A stretch of 64,000 nt of DNA from Succinivibrio dextrinosolvens (GTDB lineage Bacteria; Pseudomonadota; Gammaproteobacteria; Enterobacterales; Succinivibrionaceae), in NCBI RefSeq assembly GCF_011065405.1, contig NZ_CP047056.1:1324747-1388746 (forward strand), read 5' to 3'. Shown here piece by piece: positions 27,169 through 34,562 of this stretch. The translations under genes were made by a program, and so were the position numbers. How positions within the stretch are numbered: the stretch's first letter is position 1; the number at the start of each line of letters is the position of its first letter. The notes under the pieces are model-generated. The model was not told the origin of the DNA and ran no database searches. It saw only the letters and a list, made by a program, of their open reading frames with translations.

Positions 27169-27476
27169 ACGCTCTCTAAAAATCGCGATTATTTGAATAA
27201 AATAAATAAATTCAGATATATAACTGCTAACTTCAAGAGTAGTTTTTGAATGTCATATTTACTGTGATCCTCTCTTTGTTTTAGCTAACATAAAAGAAAA
27301 AAAAGCAATTTTTAGAAACTATGTCATATTTATTTTGTTCAAAATATTAGTCTGATCTCATTAACATTGTTCTAAAAGTGCTCTTTATACAGTTTTTTTA
27401 TTCTTTTTCCCATTACAGATACAGATTTAAAGAAAATAAAAAAGGCCTTCTCCCTGAGGAGAAAGCCTCTATAGAA
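27169..27476 (-). promoter_or_regulatory. Upstream region of tssA, with direct repeats
   Basis: This 308-base gap between hcp2 and tssA holds the hcp2 terminator and must supply the promoter of the sheath/baseplate block. An 11-base direct repeat TGTCATATTTA occurs at 27251-27261 and 27322-27332, 71 bases apart. The palindrome AATCGCGATT lies at 27181-27190, about 12 bases before the GTG codon of tssA. I see no sigma-54 type GG-N10-GC element. The repeats are candidates for activator binding; this is inference. Confidence 0.4.
27437..27468 (-). terminator. Intrinsic terminator behind hcp2
   Basis: On the minus strand AGGC-T-TTCTCC pairs with GGAGAA-G-GCCT around a 4-base loop and is followed by six T bases. 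This good terminator isolates the hcp3-hcp2 pair from tssA. Confidence 0.8.
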
Positions 27477-28004
27477 TTAAGCATTCTCAATCTGGTTGAA
27501 GTTTGCCTCGACAGCGCCATCCTTAGTGCTGTCAGGTTTGATTGCCGTATACTTCCAGGAGATCTTACCTGCTACAAGTTGTACCTGTTCTACAGGCAGA
27601 TAAGCTCCATCTGCGCCCTGGAAAGTGTCAATCAGAGCATCAGCGCCATTTCCTCCTGAAACCACAGACTTTACTTCAGCCTTGCTGATCTTTACATTTT
27701 CCAAAGTAATCTCATAAACAGGAACCTGCGCACCTGCAACCTCACGACAAACCTGGAATTCAACCTTTGCAATCTTCTGACCAGACATACAGAACTGCTG
27801 AATCTTTGGTGTTGCCTTGTCGATCAAGTGAACAAAAGAGAATGGTTCGAATGCACCTCGACCAGACACATCAGTTGCTCTTCCTGCCCCAACATTCTGT
27901 ACAGAACCATGAGAGAAAGAGACAGCCTCGATCCACTTGCTGTGGCCCTTATCGTTTGAATCGCCGTCAATACCGTCAATCTTTACAAAAAAATCTGAAG
28001 CCAT
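27477..28004 (-). CDS. hcp: Hcp tube protein, copy 2 (TssD)
   Basis: Second Hcp of 175 residues, differing from copy 3 at about 18 positions by my count. Replacements lie mainly in surface-type positions (KAFVKS to KAEVKS, AGKQEP to AGAQVP). The core motifs DFFVKIDGIDGDSNDKGHSK and RATDVSGRGAFEPF are unchanged, so it should form the same ring and may mix with the others. It has its own AAGGAG ribosome site, a structured leader shared with the hcp3 trailer, and a strong terminator. Confidence 0.95.
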   Translation of the reverse strand: MASDFFVKIDGIDGDSNDKGHSKWIEAVSFSHGSVQNVGAGRATDVSGRGAFEPFSFVHLIDKATPKIQQFCMSGQKIAKVEFQVCREVAGAQVPVYEITLENVKISKAEVKSVVSGGNGADALIDTFQGADGAYLPVEQVQLVAGKISWKYTAIKPDSTKDGAVEANFNQIENA

Positions 28005-28062
28005 GATAAGTCTCCTTTCAAATTTTTACCCCATCTGGGAGTTCCCCTTTGGGAGCTATTCT

Positions 28063-28095
28063 GTTAGGACATCTGATTTACCAGAATGTCCTAAC
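28063..28095. other. Perfect-arm hairpin in the hcp3-hcp2 spacer
   Basis: The 10-base arms GTTAGGACAT (28063-28072) and ATGTCCTAAC (28086-28095) are perfect complements. Three more pairs (CTG/CAG) form after a one-base bulge. No U-run follows on either strand. A GGGAG/CTCCC-rich stretch lies nearby at 28035-28056 in the hcp2 leader. It may be a processing site or RNA-stabilising stem for the hcp transcripts, not a classic terminator. Confidence 0.55.
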
Positions 28096-28138
28096 TGATA
28101 CGATATAAACTAAAAAGTCCAGTTACCAAACAATCAGA

Positions 28139-28666
28139 TTAAGCATTCTCAATCTGGTTGAAGTTAGCCTCTACTGCACCATCCTTGGTGTTATCAGGTT
28201 TAATAGCGGTGTACTTCCAGGTAATCTTACCTGCTACCATCTCCACCTGTTCTAAAGGCAGGTATGCACCGTCTGCCCCCTGGAAGCTGTTAATCAGAGC
28301 ATCTGCTCCGTTTCCTCCAGATACTACAGACTTAACAAAAGCCTTGGAAATCTTCACATTCTCAAGAGTAACCTCATATACAGGTTCCTGCTTACCTGCA
28401 ACTGCACGGCAAACCTGGAACTGAACCTTGGCTACTTTCTGACCTGACATACAGAACTGCTGAATCTTTGGAGTTGCCTTGTCAATAAGATGAACAAAAG
28501 TGAATGGCTCAAAAGCGCCTCTGCCAGATACATCTGTAGCTCTTCCTGCACCAACGTTCTGAACAGAACCGTGTTTAAATGCTACAACTTCAATCCACTT
28601 GCTGTGGCCCTTGTCATTTGAATCGCCGTCAATGCCGTCAATCTTTACAAAAAAATCTGAAGCCAT
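28139..28666 (-). CDS. hcp: Hcp tube protein, copy 3 (TssD)
   Basis: Third Hcp of 175 residues, nearest to copy 1 (10 differences by my count). The motifs are intact, and the C-terminal 20 residues are identical in copies 1 and 3. It is the promoter-proximal gene of the separate hcp3-hcp2 unit and has a strong AAGGAG ribosome site. Upstream lie tandem 12-base repeats (28708-28736) and a CRP-like motif (28936-28951) that may control this unit apart from the main cluster. Confidence 0.95.
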   Translation of the reverse strand: MASDFFVKIDGIDGDSNDKGHSKWIEVVAFKHGSVQNVGAGRATDVSGRGAFEPFTFVHLIDKATPKIQQFCMSGQKVAKVQFQVCRAVAGKQEPVYEVTLENVKISKAFVKSVVSGGNGADALINSFQGADGAYLPLEQVEMVAGKITWKYTAIKPDNTKDGAVEANFNQIENA

Positions 28667-28707
28667 AATAAATCTCCTTTTATGTCAGCACCGCTCCTAG
28701 AAGCTGT

Positions 28708-28736
28708 GTTTGACCTTTAGTGTGGTTTGACCTTTA
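28708..28736. promoter_or_regulatory. Tandem 12-base repeats upstream of hcp3
   Basis: GTTTGACCTTTA occurs twice, at 28708-28719 and 28725-28736, with a 17-base period. The repeats lie 42 bases upstream of the hcp3 start. On the minus strand they read TAAAGGTCAAAC. Placement near the expected promoter suggests a dimeric regulator or a duplicated -35 region. Confidence 0.5.
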
Positions 28737-28935
28737 AAAAGTTCTTAATCTCATTTTCATGAAAATAAAAACCGCTGTTTAAAACCTGCCTTCTAAATTA
28801 TCATTTGGAGAATTTAAGTAATGTTAGATATCTCCACAAAGTCATTGGCAGAAGAAACATTATCAAAATAATGTTGTTCTGTTGTTATACAATATAGATC
28901 ATTTTTTCCTACTGTTTTAACTACTTTTACAATTT

Positions 28936-28951
28936 TTGAATATAGTCACAT
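28936..28951. promoter_or_regulatory. CRP-like dyad upstream of hcp3
   Basis: The sequence TTTGA-N6-TCACA differs at one base from the CRP core TGTGA-N6-TCACA. It contains ATAGTCACATA (28943-28953), which recurs upstream of vgrG at 30371-30381. It lies 270 bases from the hcp3 start, far for a simple activator site. Confidence 0.35.
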
Positions 28952-29006
28952 ATTTTCTTATTGAAATAATAACGTAAAGAATGAATAAAGTTGTTTAAAC
29001 AGGCAT

Positions 29007-29029
29007 TATTATCTTGTTTTATAAGGATA
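29007..29029. repeat. 23-base dispersed repeat, copy A
   Basis: A 23-base sequence beginning TATTATCTTG and ending ATAAGGATA is repeated without mismatch and in the same orientation at 61146-61168. Both copies are preceded by AAACAG a few bases upstream. This copy lies about 50 bases outside the last hairpin of the tnpB remnant. Confidence 0.6.
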
Positions 29030-29079
29030 AGATTGGGTAAAGTGAATTTACTCATAAAAAAAGACAAAAATTAAAAGAA

Positions 29080-29342
29080 TGGTCATGAAACATGACGAAA
29101 GGCTCATGTGTATATATTCGTAATATAAGTTTTTAAAGGATCTTCTCTCCAGGAGTTTATCCCAATAGTTTTAAGTATTACTTCAGGAAGGAAATAGTTC
29201 CTTAAGGTGAACTACATAGGCTAAATTGCCGAGCATCCTGCTGCGACAGCAGGTTTTTAATTTGTCCGTCGTGACATCGTAGAACTCAGCCACTACCGAA
29301 CAGACGGGTTCATATACCGCCACTACCGCTAGAATTTTATTC
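29080..29342 (-). other. Structured 3' flank of tnpB (possible omega-RNA scaffold / right end)
   Basis: On the minus strand directly behind tnpB the sequence carries several stems. One has the GTAGTGGC motif twice. One is CCTGCTG-TCG-CAGCAGG (29237-29253). One is TTCA..AAGGAA-CTAT-TTCCTT..TGAA (about 29182-29211). The last is GTCATG-TTT-CATGAC (29082-29096). In active TnpB elements this region is transcribed as the guide RNA scaffold and includes the right-end hairpin. That reading is inference from position and structure. Confidence 0.45.
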
Positions 29343-30287
29343 TTACACGGTTACTTTGTTCAGGGAAGACAGATTTGTGTAACCTATAGCCGTCTTTTCT
29401 GTCTTCTGAAAATAAAGTCTTAGAATATTGTATGCGCCAACAGCATCGGCATTATATACTCTTCCTTTATTGTCTTTTATCAGACCTCTTTTTACTCGGA
29501 GTGATTTATCTGCATAACTTTTGGACACTTTCTCTGAGTCTGGTAAACAAGAACTTGAATATGCTTCTTTTACCTTTATAAGTCTTATTCCCATTCTTTT
29601 TAGCTTGTATTCGAGCTTCTGATAAATGAGATCATATGGTAATGAGTGAAGCTGCTGGTTGTTTCGGCCTATATTCCTTCCCTTACCGTCAGATGTAGAG
29701 CGAATTCCTTTTATATCTCCTATGACAACAGTATTGATGTCATTTTCATAACAATACTCTGCTATGGTCCTGCTAGCCTTATGAATAAAATTGAATACGC
29801 TGTAACTCTTTTTCTCATAAAGCTTTTTTACACGTTTTGAAAGATTTGGATATTTCACTCCTGCCTTAGCCTGCTGTGCTGCATTTATGGACTGATAGTA
29901 GGCTATCTTTTGACATAATAATGAGTTGCTCTTAAAAAGCCGTTGACTATAAATGCATTTCCCTTACTGCTGTCAAAACAGGTAAAGGTATTCTTTAATT
30001 GTTTGTTGAGCAACACCAGATTTGAGCTTGTAAAATTAGTTGTTTACAACAAGCTGTTTTACAAGCTTTTCCATCATTTGATAGTTGTAAGTTACAGAAC
30101 AATTCCAATACATTTCATTGTGTATTTGGAGTACTTGGTTGTACAACCGAGCTGACCAAAACATTTGATCTTTAATGTAATCAAAGACTTCTTTATTTCT
30201 TTGCCTACGTAAAACGAAATTGTAACTTATATCCATATTGTTATTTATATTGCAGGATTTATTTGTGAAATAAAATTTGCAGATCAA
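29343..30287 (-). pseudogene. tnpB: tnpB pseudogene
   Basis: The pieces, read 5' to 3' on the minus strand, are as follows. An N-terminal part has SYNFVLRRQRNKEVFDYIKDQ and ends at an in-frame TAA (30036-30038). Past it the same frame continues as FYKLKSGVAQQTIKE. A deletion then joins it near 29990 to NTFTCFDSSKGNAFIVNG in another frame. A further frameshift near 29940 leads to KIAYYQSINAAQQAKAG and an open C-terminal part of 171 codons (29343-29858) with NTVVIGDIKGIR and NADAVGAYNIL. The deletion removes the first RuvC strand region. The C-terminal RuvC Asp of the NAD motif is present, and the usual zinc-finger Cys pairs are absent. Confidence 0.85.
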
Positions 30288-30597
30288 AACAATTCTACAA
30301 CAGAGCTTTTATATTTATTGCATCATTTATATTTGTCTTAATATTTTCACTACTTTTCATATTTATGACAATAGTCACATACCTTACACATTTTTTTACC
30401 TATTATTATGGATAACTAATTTTTTTCTATATGTGTGATCTCTGAACATCTTAAGTAGAAAAAAATGAAGAAAAGGCAACTGTTTAGTTTATTTTTCTCA
30501 ACTATGATTGAAGTATGCGAATTGAAATGTATATGAAAGGGACAACCTTAATATACAGAATATTTGTATATAGAATCAGTTTTCGAGGGAATATAAG
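30288..30597 (+). promoter_or_regulatory. Upstream region of vgrG
   Basis: This AT-rich gap of 310 bases contains a near-CRP dyad TATGA-N6-TCACA at 30364-30379, about 220 bases from vgrG. An inverted repeat with arms ATATACA (30551-30557) and TGTATAT (30565-30571) lies about 30 bases before the start codon and could be a repressor site. I see no convincing -35/-10 pair. GAGG at 30585-30588 is the ribosome site of vgrG. Confidence 0.4.
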
Positions 30598-33500
30598 ATG
30601 AATACAAAGCTTAAGTCAATTAATTTTAGTATTACCCCAGAAATAAATGAGGGGCAGGCTATATTTCCTTCATACTCTGTTTATGAGTTTTCTCTGAAAG
30701 AAGGAATATCGGATCTTTATTACGGAAAACTGTTTTTCTATGCGACAAACTCTCTAAAAGCGTCTGAACTACAGCAGTTAATAGGAAAAATGGTTAATAT
30801 TGAGATTGAAATCTCAGACAATCTGCATGCGCCTAACAAAGATAAGCATTTAAAACAGGATTATAGCTTCAAAAGACTTGTCAATGGACTGATTTCCTCA
30901 GTAAAATTCCTTGGCAAAACCATGGATGTAACCACCAAGGTAGACAATAAACCTGCCAACATTTTCGAGATTGATTTTGCATCTCCTTTTGAATTGCTCA
31001 AAGAAAACAAATACCAGTACCATGATCTTACTCATGGAAAACTTCAGGATAAGCTTGAGGTATTCTTAAACAAACCAGAAAAGGTTGTTTTTGGCGAAGA
31101 TTATAAATACAACTCATATTTATCGATTAAATATGAACTGCTTGAATCAAAAGACAAGAACTTATCCTCACTACCTGACAATGTATGTATTCAGATCGGA
31201 AACTACACCCCGCTTCACTGCCTAAAAAAACTCCTAACCGATTTTGGATTGAATTTCAATATTATTCATGCTGATGATAACGGGAAAAAAATTATAAAGG
31301 TTTTCCTCAGTAAGGGGTATGGAGTAAGCAAGAGCAATGGTGTAACAAGTAGTTATTTTGATAACGGCAACTCCGATAAACTCAATTACGATATAGAAAT
31401 TGTCTGTGACCAGTCAGATAGTGGCTCACCTAAATTAACTTCATTCAGTATTGATGTTAATACGCAGAATCTTGGAAACTATGACAATAATAATGAATTC
31501 CTTCTCTATTCCACAACAACAGATAAAAATGCTATTGCCTCAAAGACAGATTCAGAAGTTAATAATCTGACAAATCTGAACAACAAAACTGATCGAGAAA
31601 AGATGATATACAGACTTACCTCATCTCATCTAATCTTCGTTCCAGGAAGCGTTATAAAAGCCCAAAACTACATTGACAGTGAAGTAAAGCTCATTGTTGA
31701 TAATGTTGACCTGCATGTTCTTGCCGGTCTAAACGGAGCATTATTCAACAGCAGCAAAAAGCACGACCCAAGTATTGAGGAAACAATCAGTGCATATGAA
31801 GTTGATCAGAACAGAGAACCAGGTTCCTTTGCAGACTTTGTAGAAATTGAAGATAAAACAGCTGCTATAAACAAAGAAATAGCAGTTCATGCTGAAACAA
31901 ATAGTATCAGAATACTAGAAGCCATTGTTACAGACGGTCAAGGTAACTACTCTGGAAACTGGCCGGCTCCTTCTGACGATCCAAGTCTTACAGAACCATT
32001 AGAAGGTTCAATCTGTATCTGCGCAGGAGACAATACCAAGAAACCTAGCCTGTTTTACGCATTGCCTTGGGGAATGAAAACACCTGTTCAGGTACAACTG
32101 ACCTCAACCATTGAAAATACAGATTTATTCAATATTCCTCGTATTGGACAAAAAATTCTGATTCTTTCAGGCAACAACAATTATTATCTTCACAGTTTTC
32201 TGTCTCAGAAGGATTCCTCACCTGTAAGTGAAGCTGATAAAGGAGATAGAAACAATAAACTTGCTGCAATCAAGGCATTAGCATCCCGCCTCACCCCAGG
32301 ACGAGTCCATGTATGGGATGCTACAGATAACAGTAAAAATACAGCAATCAAAGGCTATCAGGTTGACGAAACTAAATTTGGTAACGCCAAGCTGGCGCTT
32401 GAAAAAAATGCAGATATAAAGCAATACGTTAAAAATCAGATTCTGGATGGTACAGAATCCGCCCTTGTTGAAGCCTTAAATCTACAGGATAACACCTACA
32501 AGTATTATCAGGACTATTCTGGGACTAAAGCGATCAGCGCTAATTATCTTGGAGGCTTGACTGCTAGTGACTGCGATGCTGTTGGAAAATCGTCCATTAA
32601 GGAACGCTGTGAGGCAATCAAGAATCTCTATTTGCAAACAAAGAATGAGTCAGAAGCAGCTAATGATGCACTAAAAACTATAGAAAAAGAAATAAAAACC
32701 AAAAATAATGCTAAAAAAGTAGCAGAAGCTGGTGTCAAGGTTCTAAAAGATAAAGACAAGAAAAATAAAGAGGATGAACTTAAAGATATTAATTCCGATA
32801 TTCAATCTCTGACAAAAAAGAAAACTGATGCTGAAAAAACACAGAAAGAGAAGAACAAAGCGTTTAACAATGCTGAGAAGGGGTTAGAGGCGATAACTAA
32901 TGAGTTTATTGGAGAAATTGGTTATCCTGACGATACAGTTCAATCCTTCAATGATGTATTTAAGATTGATCATGATGGAAATCTGGAAATTAACGCAAAG
33001 GGAACCGTAACAATCAAAGCTAAAACAATAAATATTTCTTCATCAAAGACAACAGCTTTGGGTGGTTCGGGTTCAATTACCATGACCTCTCCAGGAAGTA
33101 TCAAGATGGGATGCGCAGGAACAACCTTCTCCTTAGCACCATCGTCTATGAAAGCTTGTTCTATGCCTTTTGCAAACGGTTCTCTGGCAAGTTTTGGCTC
33201 AACTCTATCCTTAGATGCTTTTGAAGGTACAAGCGTAAAAGCACCAATGGTTAATATAACCGGCAAATTTGCCGCAGCTGTAAAAGACGGAGTTGGAGCA
33301 GGATTCAAAGTAAGTAAGGGTGTATCTGGACTTAGTGGTAACGAAACTAGTATGGCAACAACAACCTTGCCTAAAGCAATGCTAAGTGTCGTAAAATTCG
33401 ATGAAGATTTAGTCTCAGAACTGGGTAATACCATTGCAGTCAACGTTGGACCTAACGCCTCAAAGTATGAAAAAGGAATCTTAGATGGAGTGTTATTCCC

Positions 33501-34101
33501 TGTTCTTAATGAGGCAATGGGCGTTTATGTTAACGGAAACGTGTTTACTAACTACTTTTATGGTAAATGGGACGAAGAGAAACAAGAAAGGAAAGGAGGC
33601 GTAGCTGGATATAAAGATAAAAGATACAATGCTACAGATGGTACAAATACAAAAGTTACAGAAGCTGAGAATAAAGTAACAAATGCTTCAACGCCTGCAG
33701 AGAAGAAAGCCGCAGAAAACGAATTGAAAGAAGCAAAAGATGCAGATTCAAGAACTGTTTGCCGTTTTGTCGTTGACACCTGCGATTTTATCTGCGATGC
33801 ATTAGATCTAATTTCCAAAGCAATGGGACTTGTTAATGAAATATGGAAGATGGCAAATGAAGATGGAAACTGGTTTGAGAAAAAAGGCCATGTCGGAAAA
33901 AATAATGCTCAGGATATCAAGTATATTTTTGCAAGCCTTAAGTACACTCTAAATACAGTTGCTATTCACGCTGTTGTTGGAGCTAATGTCTGGGGATTAA
34001 AACCTGCCAAGGTTGCTGTTTCTGGAGGAGCTATAACAATATCATCAACAACCAAGTCAGATAAAGTAATTACTGAAGTCAAAGCAAGACCTGTAGTTTA
34101 G
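30598..34101 (+). CDS. vgrG: VgrG spike protein with coiled-coil insertion and C-terminal extension (TssI)
   Basis: Spike protein of 1167 residues, far above the usual 600-750. Residues 1-450 form the gp27-like base: YEFSLKEGISDLYYGKLFFYATNS, the LKKLLTDFGLNFNI segment and a late HLIFVPGSVIKAQNY. About 455-538 is the gp5 OB-fold with LPWGMKTPVQVQL and NIPRIGQKILILSG. About 665-775 is a Lys/Glu-rich coiled coil. About 788-908 are beta-helix repeats (GNLEINAKGTVTIKAKTIN). About 909-1167 is an extension with no catalytic motif I recognise, having another charged coil and two hydrophobic helices (CRFVVDTCDFICDALDLISKA). The extension could be effector cargo or an adaptor. It heads a three-gene plus-strand unit. 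Confidence 0.88.
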   Translation: MNTKLKSINFSITPEINEGQAIFPSYSVYEFSLKEGISDLYYGKLFFYATNSLKASELQQLIGKMVNIEIEISDNLHAPNKDKHLKQDYSFKRLVNGLISSVKFLGKTMDVTTKVDNKPANIFEIDFASPFELLKENKYQYHDLTHGKLQDKLEVFLNKPEKVVFGEDYKYNSYLSIKYELLESKDKNLSSLPDNVCIQIGNYTPLHCLKKLLTDFGLNFNIIHADDNGKKIIKVFLSKGYGVSKSNGVTSSYFDNGNSDKLNYDIEIVCDQSDSGSPKLTSFSIDVNTQNLGNYDNNNEFLLYSTTTDKNAIASKTDSEVNNLTNLNNKTDREKMIYRLTSSHLIFVPGSVIKAQNYIDSEVKLIVDNVDLHVLAGLNGALFNSSKKHDPSIEETISAYEVDQNREPGSFADFVEIEDKTAAINKEIAVHAETNSIRILEAIVTDGQGNYSGNWPAPSDDPSLTEPLEGSICICAGDNTKKPSLFYALPWGMKTPVQVQLTSTIENTDLFNIPRIGQKILILSGNNNYYLHSFLSQKDSSPVSEADKGDRNNKLAAIKALASRLTPGRVHVWDATDNSKNTAIKGYQVDETKFGNAKLALEKNADIKQYVKNQILDGTESALVEALNLQDNTYKYYQDYSGTKAISANYLGGLTASDCDAVGKSSIKERCEAIKNLYLQTKNESEAANDALKTIEKEIKTKNNAKKVAEAGVKVLKDKDKKNKEDELKDINSDIQSLTKKKTDAEKTQKEKNKAFNNAEKGLEAITNEFIGEIGYPDDTVQSFNDVFKIDHDGNLEINAKGTVTIKAKTINISSSKTTALGGSGSITMTSPGSIKMGCAGTTFSLAPSSMKACSMPFANGSLASFGSTLSLDAFEGTSVKAPMVNITGKFAAAVKDGVGAGFKVSKGVSGLSGNETSMATTTLPKAMLSVVKFDEDLVSELGNTIAVNVGPNASKYEKGILDGVLFPVLNEAMGVYVNGNVFTNYFYGKWDEEKQERKGGVAGYKDKRYNATDGTNTKVTEAENKVTNASTPAEKKAAENELKEAKDADSRTVCRFVVDTCDFICDALDLISKAMGLVNEIWKMANEDGNWFEKKGHVGKNNAQDIKYIFASLKYTLNTVAIHAVVGANVWGLKPAKVAVSGGAITISSTTKSDKVITEVKARPVV

Positions 34102-34144
34102 TTGTTTATTTATACAACGTCTGAAAAAAAATAGGAGCAGAATT

Positions 34145-34537
34145 ATGGCACTGACAGAAGAAAGTAAAGAACAGCTCAAAGCACTTGGTCAAAGTCTGGC
34201 AACCGATATAGCAACCGGCGTAGCAATGATAATTGCTGAAGAAGCAGTGGAATCTGTTCTTGCTTCCAATATCAAAGAAAGTGATCCTTCTGGAGACAGA
34301 GAATCCAAACCAACTGATGATAAGGCTGTTCTTGATGAAAAGAAAGCTGAGGGTAATTCTAACGAAGGCTCTCTTGCTAAGGATGATGTCAAGGCTCAAG
34401 GCGGTGAGGTTGCAGCCTCTCAAACTGACGCTGAGGCAAATAAGAACAGGGCAAAAGCTCTTGAGTCAGAAGCAAAAGCTCTACAGACTAGCGCCGGTGC
34501 AACAGAAATCGCAACCAAGGCTTTAAAGATGAACTAA
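34145..34537 (+). CDS. Small acidic protein of the vgrG operon, unknown function
   Basis: 130 residues; I do not recognise a family. The N-terminal third has an amphipathic to hydrophobic helix (ATDIATGVAMIIAEEAVESVLAS). The middle is a disordered Asp/Glu/Lys/Ser stretch (about 45-80). The end is an Ala/Glu/Lys helix with heptad-like character (KALESEAKALQTSAGATEIA). It has an AGGAG ribosome site and lies 43 bases behind vgrG and 25 bases before the next gene, so all three are probably one transcript. An adaptor, chaperone, immunity or spike-associated role is possible from position only. Confidence 0.7.
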   Translation: MALTEESKEQLKALGQSLATDIATGVAMIIAEEAVESVLASNIKESDPSGDRESKPTDDKAVLDEKKAEGNSNEGSLAKDDVKAQGGEVAASQTDAEANKNRAKALESEAKALQTSAGATEIATKALKMN

Positions 34538-34562
34538 AAAACATACGGAGTAAATTTATAAC

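Larger units (their letters stand above)
29080..30287 (-). mobile_element. Decayed IS200/IS605-type element (tnpB only)
   Basis: A tnpB-type remnant with structured sequence behind its 3' end and no tnpA gene. The boundaries are approximate: I set the right end at the short hairpin with arms GTCATG/CATGAC (29082-29096) and cannot find a left end. The element separates the hcp unit from vgrG inside the T6SS island. Stop codons, a deletion and a frameshift in tnpB show that it is dead. Confidence 0.7.

Noticed and set aside
27477-28666. hcp2/hcp3 as a recent tandem duplication scar
   Set aside because: The two copies differ at about 18 residues and have different flanks, so the duplication is not recent. 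Copy 3 is closer to the distant copy 1.
29343-29858. TnpB-derived guide-RNA repressor (TldR-type) still in use
   Set aside because: A functional TldR needs an intact reading frame. Here a stop, a large deletion and a frameshift break the protein.
30430-30455. TGTGATCTCTGAACATC upstream of vgrG as a CRP site
   Set aside because: The second half does not match TCACA. The dyad at 30364-30379 is better.
32970-33443. 157-codon open frame on the minus strand inside vgrG
   Set aside because: It is a shadow of the beta-helix repeat coding region with biased codon composition and no ribosome site.
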